From positions 1 to 22,779 of the forward strand of contig CAYIYO010000031.1 in assembly GCA_964367715.1 (NCBI GenBank): a stretch of DNA of 22,779 bases, in the 5' to 3' direction. The notes under the pieces were generated by a model. The model did no database searches, was not told where the DNA came from, and saw nothing but the letters and a program-made list of their open reading frames with translations. The DNA comes from CAYIYO01 sp964367715. Its GTDB lineage: Bacteria > Chlamydiota > Chlamydiia > Chlamydiales > Criblamydiaceae. The translations under genes and the position numbers were made by a program. This document shows, in pieces, positions 15,797 through 22,651 of the stretch; position 1 is the stretch's first letter, and every line of letters begins with the position of its first letter.

Positions 15797-16860
15797 ATCA
15801 CCAACGAAACATTTTTTAGCGCCTGATGAACAAATTCGGCACGTTTATGTGAAAGGGACTCTTGCTCGATTTTTTCGTTCAAAAGGTTAACTAAATGGGC
15901 GCGGCGACAATTGAAGGTCAAGGTATTAATGTCGGAGACGGTAATTCCTTTTACCCATTCAAAATCGATTCCGAGCTTTAGAAGACTCAACGCATTCAGC
16001 GCTTCAATCGTCTCTAGCTGGTAGGAATGGATAAGAATGCCATAGGCGCGGCTCACTCTGTCTTTCATCTCTGGGTTTTCTTCTTTGCGAATTTTTGAGC
16101 GTGCCGTATTTTCTTCTAGTATCATCTTCGTCGTAAAATGATGCAAAGAAGACAAGATTTTTTCTTCGCTTACACCAATGGAGTAATTATTTTTAACCAT
16201 TAATATATCGCCAATCAGCTCTGTAGGACTTCCCTGAAACCCGGTAATCAAGACGCTATCGTCCGCATGTTTGTCGAGCACTTCATCGATGGTGTCAGTA
16301 TGCACAAGCGCCGGCAATTGAAGATAAATGGTGACCTGTAACCCTGTCCCGGCTTCTGCGGGTTCGGATGAAAGGAATCCAAATCGCTGCGAAAAGGCGT
16401 AGCTCAACGATTTCCCAATCGCCGTTTCGACCTTCAACAAACGGTTCCATGCGTCTTCGATGTTGCCATTATTTTCCATCAAATGAAAATTGATGTGGTT
16501 ATGCATATTTATCGTCGCAACAAACTCGCCCGCATTGTCGACAACAAACGCTTCTCCGGCATGTACATGATGAAAATTGTCCGTACTTAAAAAATGCTCA
16601 GTTAAAAACTCTTTTTCTAACGGATCGAGCTGCTCCCCACGAAACAGCGTTAGGTCGTTCAATCCTTTATATTTTAAGAGCTCCTCGCTGACCAAATTGA
16701 CCACAGTTTTTTGTCGTTCGGTCTCCAGCTTTCCAGGAAAATTAAACTTTTCAAGATTACGAAAAAATGTCACCGAAGAAGAAAGCCAAATTTTATTTTT
16801 ACTTGAGTTCCAAGGATTCTTATTATCGAGTAAAAGGATTAATTTACTTTTATCCTTCAT
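15793..16860 (-). CDS. mcsB: McsB-like phosphagen-kinase-fold protein with degenerate active site
   Basis: 355 aa from ATG 16860. A GTG at 16872 gives 4 more residues, but GAGGAAG (16863-16869) sits just before the ATG. McsB phosphorylates protein arginines, activated by McsA. The fold is recognisable along its length: LSSSVTFFRN (26-35), DPLEKEFLTEHFLS, LSYAFSQRFGFLSS, EAGTGLQVTIYLQLPALV, GVSEEKILSSL, DRVSRAYGIL and LKLGIDFEWVKGI. Comparing from memory with B. subtilis McsB: SSRIRLARN is SSSVTFFRN, NEEDHIR is NMHNHIN, and CPTNVGTGLRASV is EPAEAGTGLQVTI. Two ATP-binding arginines, the acidic pair, the Cys and another Arg are thus gone. Catalysis may be lost or altered. It overlaps mcsA by 11 bases and the TagF-like gene by 4. 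Family is sure; activity is doubtful. Confidence 0.85.
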   Translation of the reverse strand: MKDKSKLILLLDNKNPWNSSKNKIWLSSSVTFFRNLEKFNFPGKLETERQKTVVNLVSEELLKYKGLNDLTLFRGEQLDPLEKEFLTEHFLSTDNFHHVHAGEAFVVDNAGEFVATINMHNHINFHLMENNGNIEDAWNRLLKVETAIGKSLSYAFSQRFGFLSSEPAEAGTGLQVTIYLQLPALVHTDTIDEVLDKHADDSVLITGFQGSPTELIGDILMVKNNYSIGVSEEKILSSLHHFTTKMILEENTARSKIRKEENPEMKDRVSRAYGILIHSYQLETIEALNALSLLKLGIDFEWVKGITVSDINTLTFNCRRAHLVNLLNEKIEQESLSHKRAEFVHQALKNVSLVI

Positions 16861-17431
16861 TGTCTTCCTCACGCTTCGTTTTTTCAGAATCTTCGGTCAG
16901 TGCATTAATTTGATCGCGTAGCATCGCCGCTTGTTCGTAATCTTCCCTCTTTAAAGTCTCTACAAGCGCTTCGTTGAGTGCGACAAGGCGAAGGCCTGGG
17001 CTCATCTCAATCGTCTCGCCAGGGATCCTTCCAATGTGTAAAATCACATTTTTACGCTGTCCTTCTTCTTTAGAAGGAAGTTTATTGCGTGCTTCCAGTT
17101 CATCAATAATTGTATCTGTAAAAACTTCATAGCAATGTGAGCAGCCAAGAGGATGTCCGACTAGCAAAGACTCCAAGGTGGTTCCACAGTCGCCACAGGC
17201 GACGCCGGTCTTCATTCCCGCCTCTTCATCGACCACGTAAGCGGGCATCCCATGGAGATGGCGTTGAAGGTGGGGACAATCTGCGCACATGCAAATTTCA
17301 TTAATGGAATTTTTGATGATCTCAGTATAGCGTACTTTTATCGACTTCTTACATTCGGTACATTCTATCGGGCGTTCGGGGATTTTATTTTCGGATTCAA
17401 ATTCCGATTCCCCTTCAGGATTTTCGGTCAT
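16850..17431 (-). CDS. mcsA: McsA-like zinc-binding protein with UVR motif
   Basis: 193 aa. In Firmicutes McsA is the zinc-binding activator of the arginine kinase McsB. Cysteine pairs are at C24/C27, C49/C52 (plus C47), C79/C82 and C97/C100, enough for two zinc sites. A C-terminal UVR helix pair (about 150-177, LNEALVETLKREDYEQAAMLRDQI) is the UvrB/UvrC-type interaction motif. Acidic, charged ends (1-20 and 180-193). It matches the chlamydial UVR-motif gene next to the arginine-kinase gene (CT676, from memory). Start is ATG at 17431; a tiny ATG-led frame (MSVL) ends on the same ATGA. It heads the operon with mcsB-like and TagF-like genes, with a plausible promoter at 17527-17556. The tRNA genes lie upstream on the same strand. 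Confidence 0.88.
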   Translation of the reverse strand: MTENPEGESEFESENKIPERPIECTECKKSIKVRYTEIIKNSINEICMCADCPHLQRHLHGMPAYVVDEEAGMKTGVACGDCGTTLESLLVGHPLGCSHCYEVFTDTIIDELEARNKLPSKEEGQRKNVILHIGRIPGETIEMSPGLRLVALNEALVETLKREDYEQAAMLRDQINALTEDSEKTKREEDNEG

Positions 17432-17494
17432 AGCACGCTCATGTCATTGAATAAAAAGAATATGTGCCTGAATATAAAGGTTTTTTCAGGTAAG

Positions 17495-17521
17495 CGAGGA
17501 GAGAGGGGTGCTCTCTCTTCG
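17495..17521 (-). other. Hairpin at the 5' end of the mcsA transcript
   Basis: An 11-bp stem (17495-17505 with 17511-17521, one G-T pair) closes a 5-base loop. It lies about 6 bases after the predicted -10, so it would form at the very 5' end of the mRNA and could protect it or affect translation. Confidence 0.45.
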
Positions 17522-17526
17522 ACTGA

Positions 17527-17556
17527 AATATAGATAATTTTTGGTATATCTGTAAA
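17527..17556 (-). promoter_or_regulatory. Candidate mcsA operon promoter
   Basis: On the minus strand TTTACA (17551-17556) and TATATT (17527-17532) are 18 bases apart, 10 of 12 to consensus. It would give a leader of about 90 bases before the mcsA ATG. Confidence 0.5.
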
Positions 17557-17593
17557 GAAAAGGTTTTGAAGTGTCTATGATAGACAAAAAATA

Positions 17594-17666
17594 TGAGTCT
17601 TGATGGACTCGAACCATCGACCCTCTCATTAAAAGTGAGATGCTCTACCGACTGAGCTAAAGACTC
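17594..17666 (-). tRNA. tRNA-Lys (anticodon TTT)
   Basis: 73 bases without an encoded CCA. The acceptor stem GAGTCTT pairs with AAGACTC. The D arm is AGCTCAGTCGGTAGAGC, the anticodon loop is CTTTTAA with anticodon TTT, and the T loop is GGTTCGAGTCC. The discriminator base is A. It is followed at once by TATTTTTT, which could help end transcription. It starts 2 bases after tRNA-Glu, so the two are surely one transcript. Confidence 0.97.
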
Positions 17667-17668
17667 AT

Positions 17669-17743
17669 TGACCCCAAGGGGATTCGAACCCCTGTTATCG
17701 GAATGAAAATCCGGTGTCCTAGGCCAGACTAGACGATGGGGCC
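17669..17743 (-). tRNA. tRNA-Glu (anticodon TTC)
   Basis: 75 bases without an encoded CCA. The acceptor stem GGCCCCA pairs with TGGGGTC (one G-T). The anticodon loop is TTTTCAT with anticodon TTC. The T arm is AGGGGTTCGAATCCCCT and the discriminator is A. The outermost pair of the anticodon stem looks like a C-A mismatch. Chlamydiae use Glu-tRNA also for haem synthesis and for the amidotransferase route to Gln-tRNA. It is first in the Glu-Lys pair. Confidence 0.96.
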
Positions 17744-17873
17744 TAATTCACGACCTTACTTTTCCTAAGAAAAATAAGGTCTGCTTTCGATTCTGTTAAT
17801 GTCGATAAACAGAACCTGCTTGCTTAGGCTATGCTACTTTGTAGTGGCTAGTTCTTTGCTTGCTTAAAGAGCT
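17744..17873 (-). ncRNA. Structured leader upstream of the tRNA pair
   Basis: The region between the candidate promoter and tRNA-Glu holds three hairpins. 17752-17781 is a 13-bp stem with a TTAG loop, 8 bases before tRNA-Glu. 17791-17814 has TTCTGTT with AACAGAA. A small CTAC/GTAG stem lies near 17835-17845. GCTTGCTTA (plus strand) occurs twice, at 17818-17826 and 17858-17866. On the coding strand the 5' end reads AGCTCTTTAAGCA, similar to a boxA antitermination element. It could be a processed leader, an frr terminator region or a separate small RNA. Confidence 0.4.
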
Positions 17874-17876
17874 TTT

Positions 17877-17905
17877 ATATTACATTTTGCCTGAATTTTC
17901 TGCAA
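17877..17905 (-). promoter_or_regulatory. Candidate promoter of the tRNA-Glu-Lys operon
   Basis: On the minus strand TTGCAG (17900-17905) and TAATAT (17877-17882) are 17 bases apart, 8 of 12 to consensus. Transcription would start near 17870. Confidence 0.45.
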
Positions 17906-17935
17906 CGCAAAAATCAGAATTTTTTTATGTAAATA

Positions 17936-18487
17936 TTATATTGTCATCACTTCCTGCTCTTTTCCTTGGCAAAGATCTTCCGCTTTTTTGCAGCATTTAT
18001 CCGTAAGTTCTTGAACCTCTTTCTCATGCTTTCGGACGACGTCCTCTCCAACATTGCCGTCATCTTTTTCTTTATTGATGGTTTTGTTGGATTTTGCACG
18101 CTCTTGGCGGATCGATACTTTTGCTTCTTCTAAACGTTTGTGAATTTGTTTGACCATTTCTTTACGTACGGATTCATCCATTTGAGGAATGTTGATGCGT
18201 ACGCAGTTCGCTTCCACAATCGGTCTAAAGCCAAGATTTGCTTTGTCGATGGCTTTTCCGATAACCGAAGAGTTTTGCGGGTCATAAGGAGTGATTAATA
18301 GCTGACGCGGCTCTGGGCAAGAGATCGTTGCGACATCTTTGAGACGCATCGGCGCGCCGTAGACTTCTACGCTGACATTTTCTACCATGCCTGGATTCGC
18401 ACGTCCTGTACGAATGTTTTTTAGCTCTTGGGTAAGGTGGTCTAAAACCGCTTGCATGCGGCCTTCTGTTTGTTGTCTCAAGTTCAT
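17936..18487 (-). CDS. frr: Ribosome recycling factor
   Basis: 183 aa, normal length (about 185). With EF-G it splits post-termination ribosomes. The three-helix-bundle motifs are all visible: the start LRQQTEGRMQAVLDHLTQEL, IRTGRANPGMVENVSVEVYG, ISCPEPRQLLITPYD, the IGKAIDKANLGFRP segment, the INIPQMDESVRKEMVKQIHK region and a Lys/Glu-rich last helix. The ATG overlaps the pyrH TGA (ATGA), so the two are translationally coupled; pyrH-frr order is the usual one. It has two adjacent Cys (KCCKKAEDLC) near the end. The tRNA genes follow downstream on the same strand. Confidence 0.97.
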   Translation of the reverse strand: MNLRQQTEGRMQAVLDHLTQELKNIRTGRANPGMVENVSVEVYGAPMRLKDVATISCPEPRQLLITPYDPQNSSVIGKAIDKANLGFRPIVEANCVRINIPQMDESVRKEMVKQIHKRLEEAKVSIRQERAKSNKTINKEKDDGNVGEDVVRKHEKEVQELTDKCCKKAEDLCQGKEQEVMTI

Positions 18488-19215
18488 ATGGACTCCTCTG
18501 AAACTAATGTTCCGTGCTGTTTATCGTTAAGAATTTGTAAGAGGGAGTGCGTGTAAAGCAGCTCCATATTAAAAACAAAAAGGGGAATGCGATTGTTGAT
18601 ACAAAGGGATGCTGCTGTTGCGTCAATAATCCCTAATTTTTTTGTAAGAATTTCTCTGAAAGAGAGGGTTTCGTAACGGACGGCGTCAGCAAATTTTTTT
18701 GGATCCTTGTCGAATACTCCGTCGACCTTCGTCGCTTTAAGAAAGAGGTCCGCTCCAATCTCGCACGCGCGCAACGCTCCATTGGTGTCGGTCGTAAAAT
18801 AAGGATTTCCCGTGCCGCCCACAAAGATCACAATTGTTTTTTGATCGAGTGCAGCTTTTGCGTGTTGCCAATTGTAGGATTCGACAAAGCGGGGGCAGTC
18901 CACAGCGCTCATGACTTTAGCGGGGCATCCAATCGCTTCCAGCGCCTGCTGCAACGCAATCCCATTCATTATTGTGGCTAACATTCCGATCTGATCTGCC
19001 GCCGTTCGGGCCAATCCTAACGCACTTAATCCCTCCCCTCGAAAAAAGTTTCCTCCGCCAATGACGATGGCGAGGTCGATCTCTTCCTGCTGAAAACGCT
19101 GCAATGCTTTCGCGACACGATGGCAAGCCATAGGATCGATATTCGCAGAAAGTTCTCCGCAGAGAATTTCTCCTGAAAGCTTAAGTAAGAGGCGTTTACG
19201 TTTATTTTTTTGCAT
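18484..19215 (-). CDS. pyrH: UMP kinase (uridylate kinase)
   Basis: 243 aa, normal length. It phosphorylates UMP to UDP in pyrimidine nucleotide synthesis and belongs to the amino-acid-kinase fold. Motifs: LLLKLSGEIL (9-18), VIGGGNFFRG (phosphate loop), GLARTAADQIGMLATIMNGIAL (UMP binding), FVGGTGNPYFTTDTNGALRA and ATKVDGVFDKDPKK. Start is ATG at 19215 without a clear ribosome site. It overlaps frr by 4 bases. In many bacteria tsf and rpsB come just before pyrH; here the upstream neighbour is a divergent glycosyltransferase instead, so the ribosomal part of the cluster is elsewhere. Confidence 0.97.
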   Translation of the reverse strand: MQKNKRKRLLLKLSGEILCGELSANIDPMACHRVAKALQRFQQEEIDLAIVIGGGNFFRGEGLSALGLARTAADQIGMLATIMNGIALQQALEAIGCPAKVMSAVDCPRFVESYNWQHAKAALDQKTIVIFVGGTGNPYFTTDTNGALRACEIGADLFLKATKVDGVFDKDPKKFADAVRYETLSFREILTKKLGIIDATAASLCINNRIPLFVFNMELLYTHSLLQILNDKQHGTLVSEESI

Positions 19216-19346
19216 GGCGATTTCACTGAAATTTAGAAAATTTAATCATAAACTGGAGAGAATAATCCATAAAGGATAAAATAACAATATATAAATTTTT
19301 ATAAATAATAACGTTTATGTGATAAATTACGATAACATTTTATATA

Positions 19347-19394
19347 TATACACAAGTGAAATCAAGAATCGGTTTTTGAATTCACTTGTGTATA
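19347..19394. repeat. Palindromic repeat upstream of the glycosyltransferase
   Basis: Perfect 14-bp arms TATACACAAGTGAA (19347-19360) and TTCACTTGTGTATA (19381-19394), extending with mismatches to 20 of 22 bases. It shares TATACACAAG and TTTTTGAATTCACTT with the palindrome at 11717-11776. It lies in the longest open frame of the glycosyltransferase but upstream of the preferred ATG. Confidence 0.75.
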
Positions 19395-19405
19395 CCGAGT
19401 GGCTA

Positions 19406-21673
19406 ATGACGACTGATGACAACGATTTATTTTATCGTACGCTTTCTCTCTATGAAGAAGGACGCTTTTTGGAAGCGCTGCAATTGGTGTTAGGCGATCC
19501 GAATGATCGTGAAGAAGCGCGGACTTCTCACATCCCTGAATTTCACTATTTAATGAACTACTTAGATGCGTCGGTATTTGGGGGTGAAATGGAAGCCTCT
19601 TTAACACGACACGTCTTTCTCACAGAGATAGAAAAGAATTCCTATTTAAAAATTATTTTAAATGAGGGGATCGAACAATTAGAAATCGAACATTTGCTCA
19701 GCAACGCCTGCGCGCACGATCTTTTAGCAATAGAAATAAAAAAAGTGCCGGCACGTTATCAAAAGTTTGTTGAGCAAAAACAAAATAGACTTAAAAGGGT
19801 AAGAGAGCTCTGTCAACGTAAAAAAGGGCTAGAAAAACTTTTATTAGATCCAGAGATCGTAAAAAAAATACCATGGCACTCTTTTGGATATAGTTCTCCA
19901 TTAATACCTTACATTGAAGAAAAAGAAACGATTCCTCTGGTCATTCTAGAGCCTTATTCAACCATAAATTACTCTGCAGTGTTGGCTCCTTATTTTAATA
20001 AAGAAGTCATTTATGTCTGCCTAACCTATTCCGACTTTTTTCATTTGCTTGAACACAATGCACTATTAGAAGCGTTTTCTTCCGAAAAATCTCTTCTCTA
20101 TATCCTTGAAGGATATCCTAGAGAACAATTCGCGTTACAAAAAAACAGTTCTTCTTTTAATCAGTCTTTAACACTGGTTCTTATCTCCTCTAGAACAGCC
20201 CTAAAGGAAATCGCTCCCTTAATTAAAGAATACATAGAAAAATATCTCTCTTTTTCAAACGGAGTATTTTCTTTAGAAAATGAATGGAGCGACACCCTCT
20301 ACCATCTATCTAAAAGGCTGTTATTTAATATTCGCGCAGAACGATTAGGAAAAAAACGGTGTTTTGCCCTCCACCTCTACGAAACGATTCAGCACTGGCA
20401 CGATCCCCATAAAGGAGTTCCTCTTGCTATTCCATTAGGACCCCCGCAAAAAGATTTTTTAGGCGAACTCTACAAAAAAGCTTACACCGAGCGAAAGCCG
20501 CGAATATCTTTTTCTCAAGGGAAAATCCATTTAGCCCATGTTGTGACGCAAGTTGTTGATGGAGGGCACGCGCCTACAATTTTAATTAAAAACTTGTTAT
20601 TGAATAGTGACAAAGAAAAATTTGATTCAACAGTGATGACAACAGAACGTCTGGTGCACTATCCATTGGAGTATCCGATTCCCCTACGCGATTCTCTTTC
20701 TTCTCTATTAAGAGGACCTAGAACGCTTCATTCTTTTAAACAAGCGGGCATAAACACGATTGTAAATACAGAATGCATACACTACGAAGCGACGGCACGG
20801 TATTTGGCCAGTGTTCTTAACATGCTCCAGGTCGACGTGGTAGTTTTTCATGGGCCCGATGAAACAAATAATTTAATAGCTTCCCTTGTAGAGGCACCTC
20901 TGCGGGTGTTATTTGACCACGGTACTCTTCCCAGCTACCCTTGCTACGATGCGGCTATCTTGAGCTCGGAAGACGCGATAAAGCTGCATGGCGATCGATT
21001 AAAAGCATTGGGCATGGAAAGTGCTGTCTTGATGTTTTGCGTCGATGTTAGAAAAGGATGGGAAACCCACGCCTATACTAAAGAAGAGCTCGGCTTTCCT
21101 TCCAACAGCTTTCTCATGACAACGATTTCCCATCACCTAGAAGCGCGACTCAGCGAAGACTTTTGCCACGCCATTGGTCAAATCTTGCAGCGATGCCCCA
21201 CCGCTTATTACGCTCCGCTAGGACCAATTAGTAATGAAGAAAAATTTAGAAAAATCTTTTCAGAGTACGATGTCAATTCTCGTGTTGTTTTCATGGGATA
21301 TCATAAAAACCCGAGTCAATACGCCCGCACGATGGACCTTTATTTAAACGAATATCCTTTTGGTAGCGGCATAGGCATTTTAGATGCGATGGCAGCAGGA
21401 TGTCCCGTTGTCTCGATGTTTGATGAAAAGGGTCCTCAGCAGGCACGTTATGGAGGCACATATTTTGGATTGGATCGCGTGCTTCATAATGGATCGACAG
21501 AGGAGTATGTGAATTTAGCTTGTCGTTTATGCGAGGATAAGGCGCTTTATAAAGAGTGGGTTGCGCATGCGCGTGCTCAATATGAAAAGCGTGCTAACGA
21601 AAAAGAATATGCCAAATCTTTTGAGGCAATTATTCAGCAATTCATCAAGACAAAATCTTTTTACCAATTGTAA
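19406..21673 (+). CDS. GT-B-fold glycosyltransferase with helical N-terminal region
   Basis: 755 aa from the chosen ATG. The open frame extends to a GTG at 19319, but those 29 codons are mostly palindromic repeat, so M at 19406 (MTTDDNDLFYRTLSLYEEG) is preferred. The N-terminal ~350 residues start with a TPR-like helix pair similar in style to the methyltransferase (LYEEGRFLEALQLVLG). A first Rossmann-like domain follows (IHLAHVVTQVVDGGHAPT, about 376-393; then VVFHGPDETNNL and VLFDHGTLP). The C-terminal domain has VVFMGYHKNPSQYARTMDLY, then LNEYPFGSGIGILDAMAAGC (about 645-664) and PVVSMF, the usual donor-binding region of GT-B enzymes, recalling HMW1C/O-GlcNAc-transferase-like proteins. Donor and acceptor are unknown; protein glycosylation is possible. 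No signal or membrane segment. It overlaps the convergent sulfotransferase by 13 bases. Confidence 0.75.
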   Translation: MTTDDNDLFYRTLSLYEEGRFLEALQLVLGDPNDREEARTSHIPEFHYLMNYLDASVFGGEMEASLTRHVFLTEIEKNSYLKIILNEGIEQLEIEHLLSNACAHDLLAIEIKKVPARYQKFVEQKQNRLKRVRELCQRKKGLEKLLLDPEIVKKIPWHSFGYSSPLIPYIEEKETIPLVILEPYSTINYSAVLAPYFNKEVIYVCLTYSDFFHLLEHNALLEAFSSEKSLLYILEGYPREQFALQKNSSSFNQSLTLVLISSRTALKEIAPLIKEYIEKYLSFSNGVFSLENEWSDTLYHLSKRLLFNIRAERLGKKRCFALHLYETIQHWHDPHKGVPLAIPLGPPQKDFLGELYKKAYTERKPRISFSQGKIHLAHVVTQVVDGGHAPTILIKNLLLNSDKEKFDSTVMTTERLVHYPLEYPIPLRDSLSSLLRGPRTLHSFKQAGINTIVNTECIHYEATARYLASVLNMLQVDVVVFHGPDETNNLIASLVEAPLRVLFDHGTLPSYPCYDAAILSSEDAIKLHGDRLKALGMESAVLMFCVDVRKGWETHAYTKEELGFPSNSFLMTTISHHLEARLSEDFCHAIGQILQRCPTAYYAPLGPISNEEKFRKIFSEYDVNSRVVFMGYHKNPSQYARTMDLYLNEYPFGSGIGILDAMAAGCPVVSMFDEKGPQQARYGGTYFGLDRVLHNGSTEEYVNLACRLCEDKALYKEWVAHARAQYEKRANEKEYAKSFEAIIQQFIKTKSFYQL

Positions 21674-22572
21674 TCTTTTTCATATCCAAGCTCGATAAGA
21701 AAATCGCCGATCTGTTCCTTGCAAAGGCTTTTATGCTCTTCTGTAAAAATTTCTTTCCATGTTTCTTTCTTACCACTAAAAGTTGGACCCGTCCCAAAAA
21801 CCTCTTGAAAAATGGCGAGAATTTTATCTTCTGAAAGCTGTAGATTTAGTTGTTCCGCAATCGCTTTCAATTCATTAAGCTGCTTTTCTTTTCCTTGAGC
21901 GCCTATCAAGGCTTCAAAGTGAATAACATGACAATTGCAAGAGGATACCCATCCTTTAAAATTGGAAACAGACCATCGTGCAGAGTTATACCAATCGGTC
22001 CCTTTTATCATGATTGTCACCTGCTCTTCAAAAGAAAGGGACTGGTACCATTCCAGAGGAAATAGGCATTGGTCGGTTGTTCCATAAAAGCGCGCCCCTG
22101 AAACAATATAATCTCTTGGATCACGCAAAATAAAAAAACCGATAGAATTTCTGAGCTCTAATAGTTTATCCAATTCCAAACTATAAGGGGTGTGGCATGT
22201 GTAAAACTGGTGATTTTTTTTAAGTTTGTTTAGTAAGTTGACATACCATTGTTTTTGTATTGTTAGGTGGTGCATAAATATAGGAATATGCCCGTCTAAT
22301 GTTAAAAAATTGTTGTATTCTGCTTCTGTTTTTGCTGGTTCTGGATAGGCCGGAAAATCTGTAGATTCTGCGAAGTGCAGTTTTTTTTCACTTAATCGAC
22401 TTAATAAGGGACCGACTAAATAAGTTCCTGTTTTGGGTTGAGTGAACAGAAGAAATTCTTTTTCGTTCTCAAGTACTTGTGCAAAAGAAATATTAAATAG
22501 AGTTGTAAGGGTAATGGTTAAGAAGCATGTAAATGCATTTGATCTATTTTTAATTGAAATTAAATTTAACAT
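21661..22572 (-). CDS. PAPS-dependent sulfotransferase-like protein with N-terminal signal-like segment
   Basis: 303 aa. The cytosolic-type sulfotransferase fold is clear: TQPKTGTYLVGPLL (44-57) is the 5'-phosphosulfate loop, TCHTPYS (125-131) gives a likely catalytic His127, and ILRDPRDYIVSGARFY (148-163) is the 3'-phosphate site with Arg and Ser. The segment after GTGPTFSGKKETWKEIF (about 265-280) matches the family's C-terminal GxxGxWK region. Residues 12-31 are hydrophobic and end in SFAQ, like a signal peptide, which is odd for an enzyme using cytosolic PAPS. Start is ATG at 22572, with AGGAG (22581-22585) 8 bases upstream. It could sulfate a secreted or host molecule, or the segment could be a membrane anchor. 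Substrate is unknown. Confidence 0.8.
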   Translation of the reverse strand: MLNLISIKNRSNAFTCFLTITLTTLFNISFAQVLENEKEFLLFTQPKTGTYLVGPLLSRLSEKKLHFAESTDFPAYPEPAKTEAEYNNFLTLDGHIPIFMHHLTIQKQWYVNLLNKLKKNHQFYTCHTPYSLELDKLLELRNSIGFFILRDPRDYIVSGARFYGTTDQCLFPLEWYQSLSFEEQVTIMIKGTDWYNSARWSVSNFKGWVSSCNCHVIHFEALIGAQGKEKQLNELKAIAEQLNLQLSEDKILAIFQEVFGTGPTFSGKKETWKEIFTEEHKSLCKEQIGDFLIELGYEKDYNW

Positions 22573-22603
22573 TATCAGTACTCCTAAACATGTAATGTAG
22601 TGT

Positions 22604-22651
22604 TATACCGAACGTGATTCAAAAATCAAATTTTGAACCACGAACGGTATA
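22604..22651. repeat. Palindromic repeat upstream of the sulfotransferase, possible promoter
   Basis: 22604-22624 (TATACCGAACGTGATTCAAA and one more A) pairs with 22631-22651, 18 of 21 bases. A near-identical arm lies at 7275-7293. On the minus strand the element contains TTGATT, 16 bases, then TATAAC, a possible promoter about 30 bases upstream of the sulfotransferase ATG. Confidence 0.75.

Noticed and set aside
17432..17446. Tiny ATG-led frame (MSVL) overlapping the mcsA start as a regulatory leader peptide
   Set aside because: Four codons without a ribosome site; likely chance.
17574..17586. GTCTATGATAGAC hairpin after tRNA-Lys as terminator
   Set aside because: On the tRNA strand the T-run comes before the stem, the wrong order for an intrinsic terminator.
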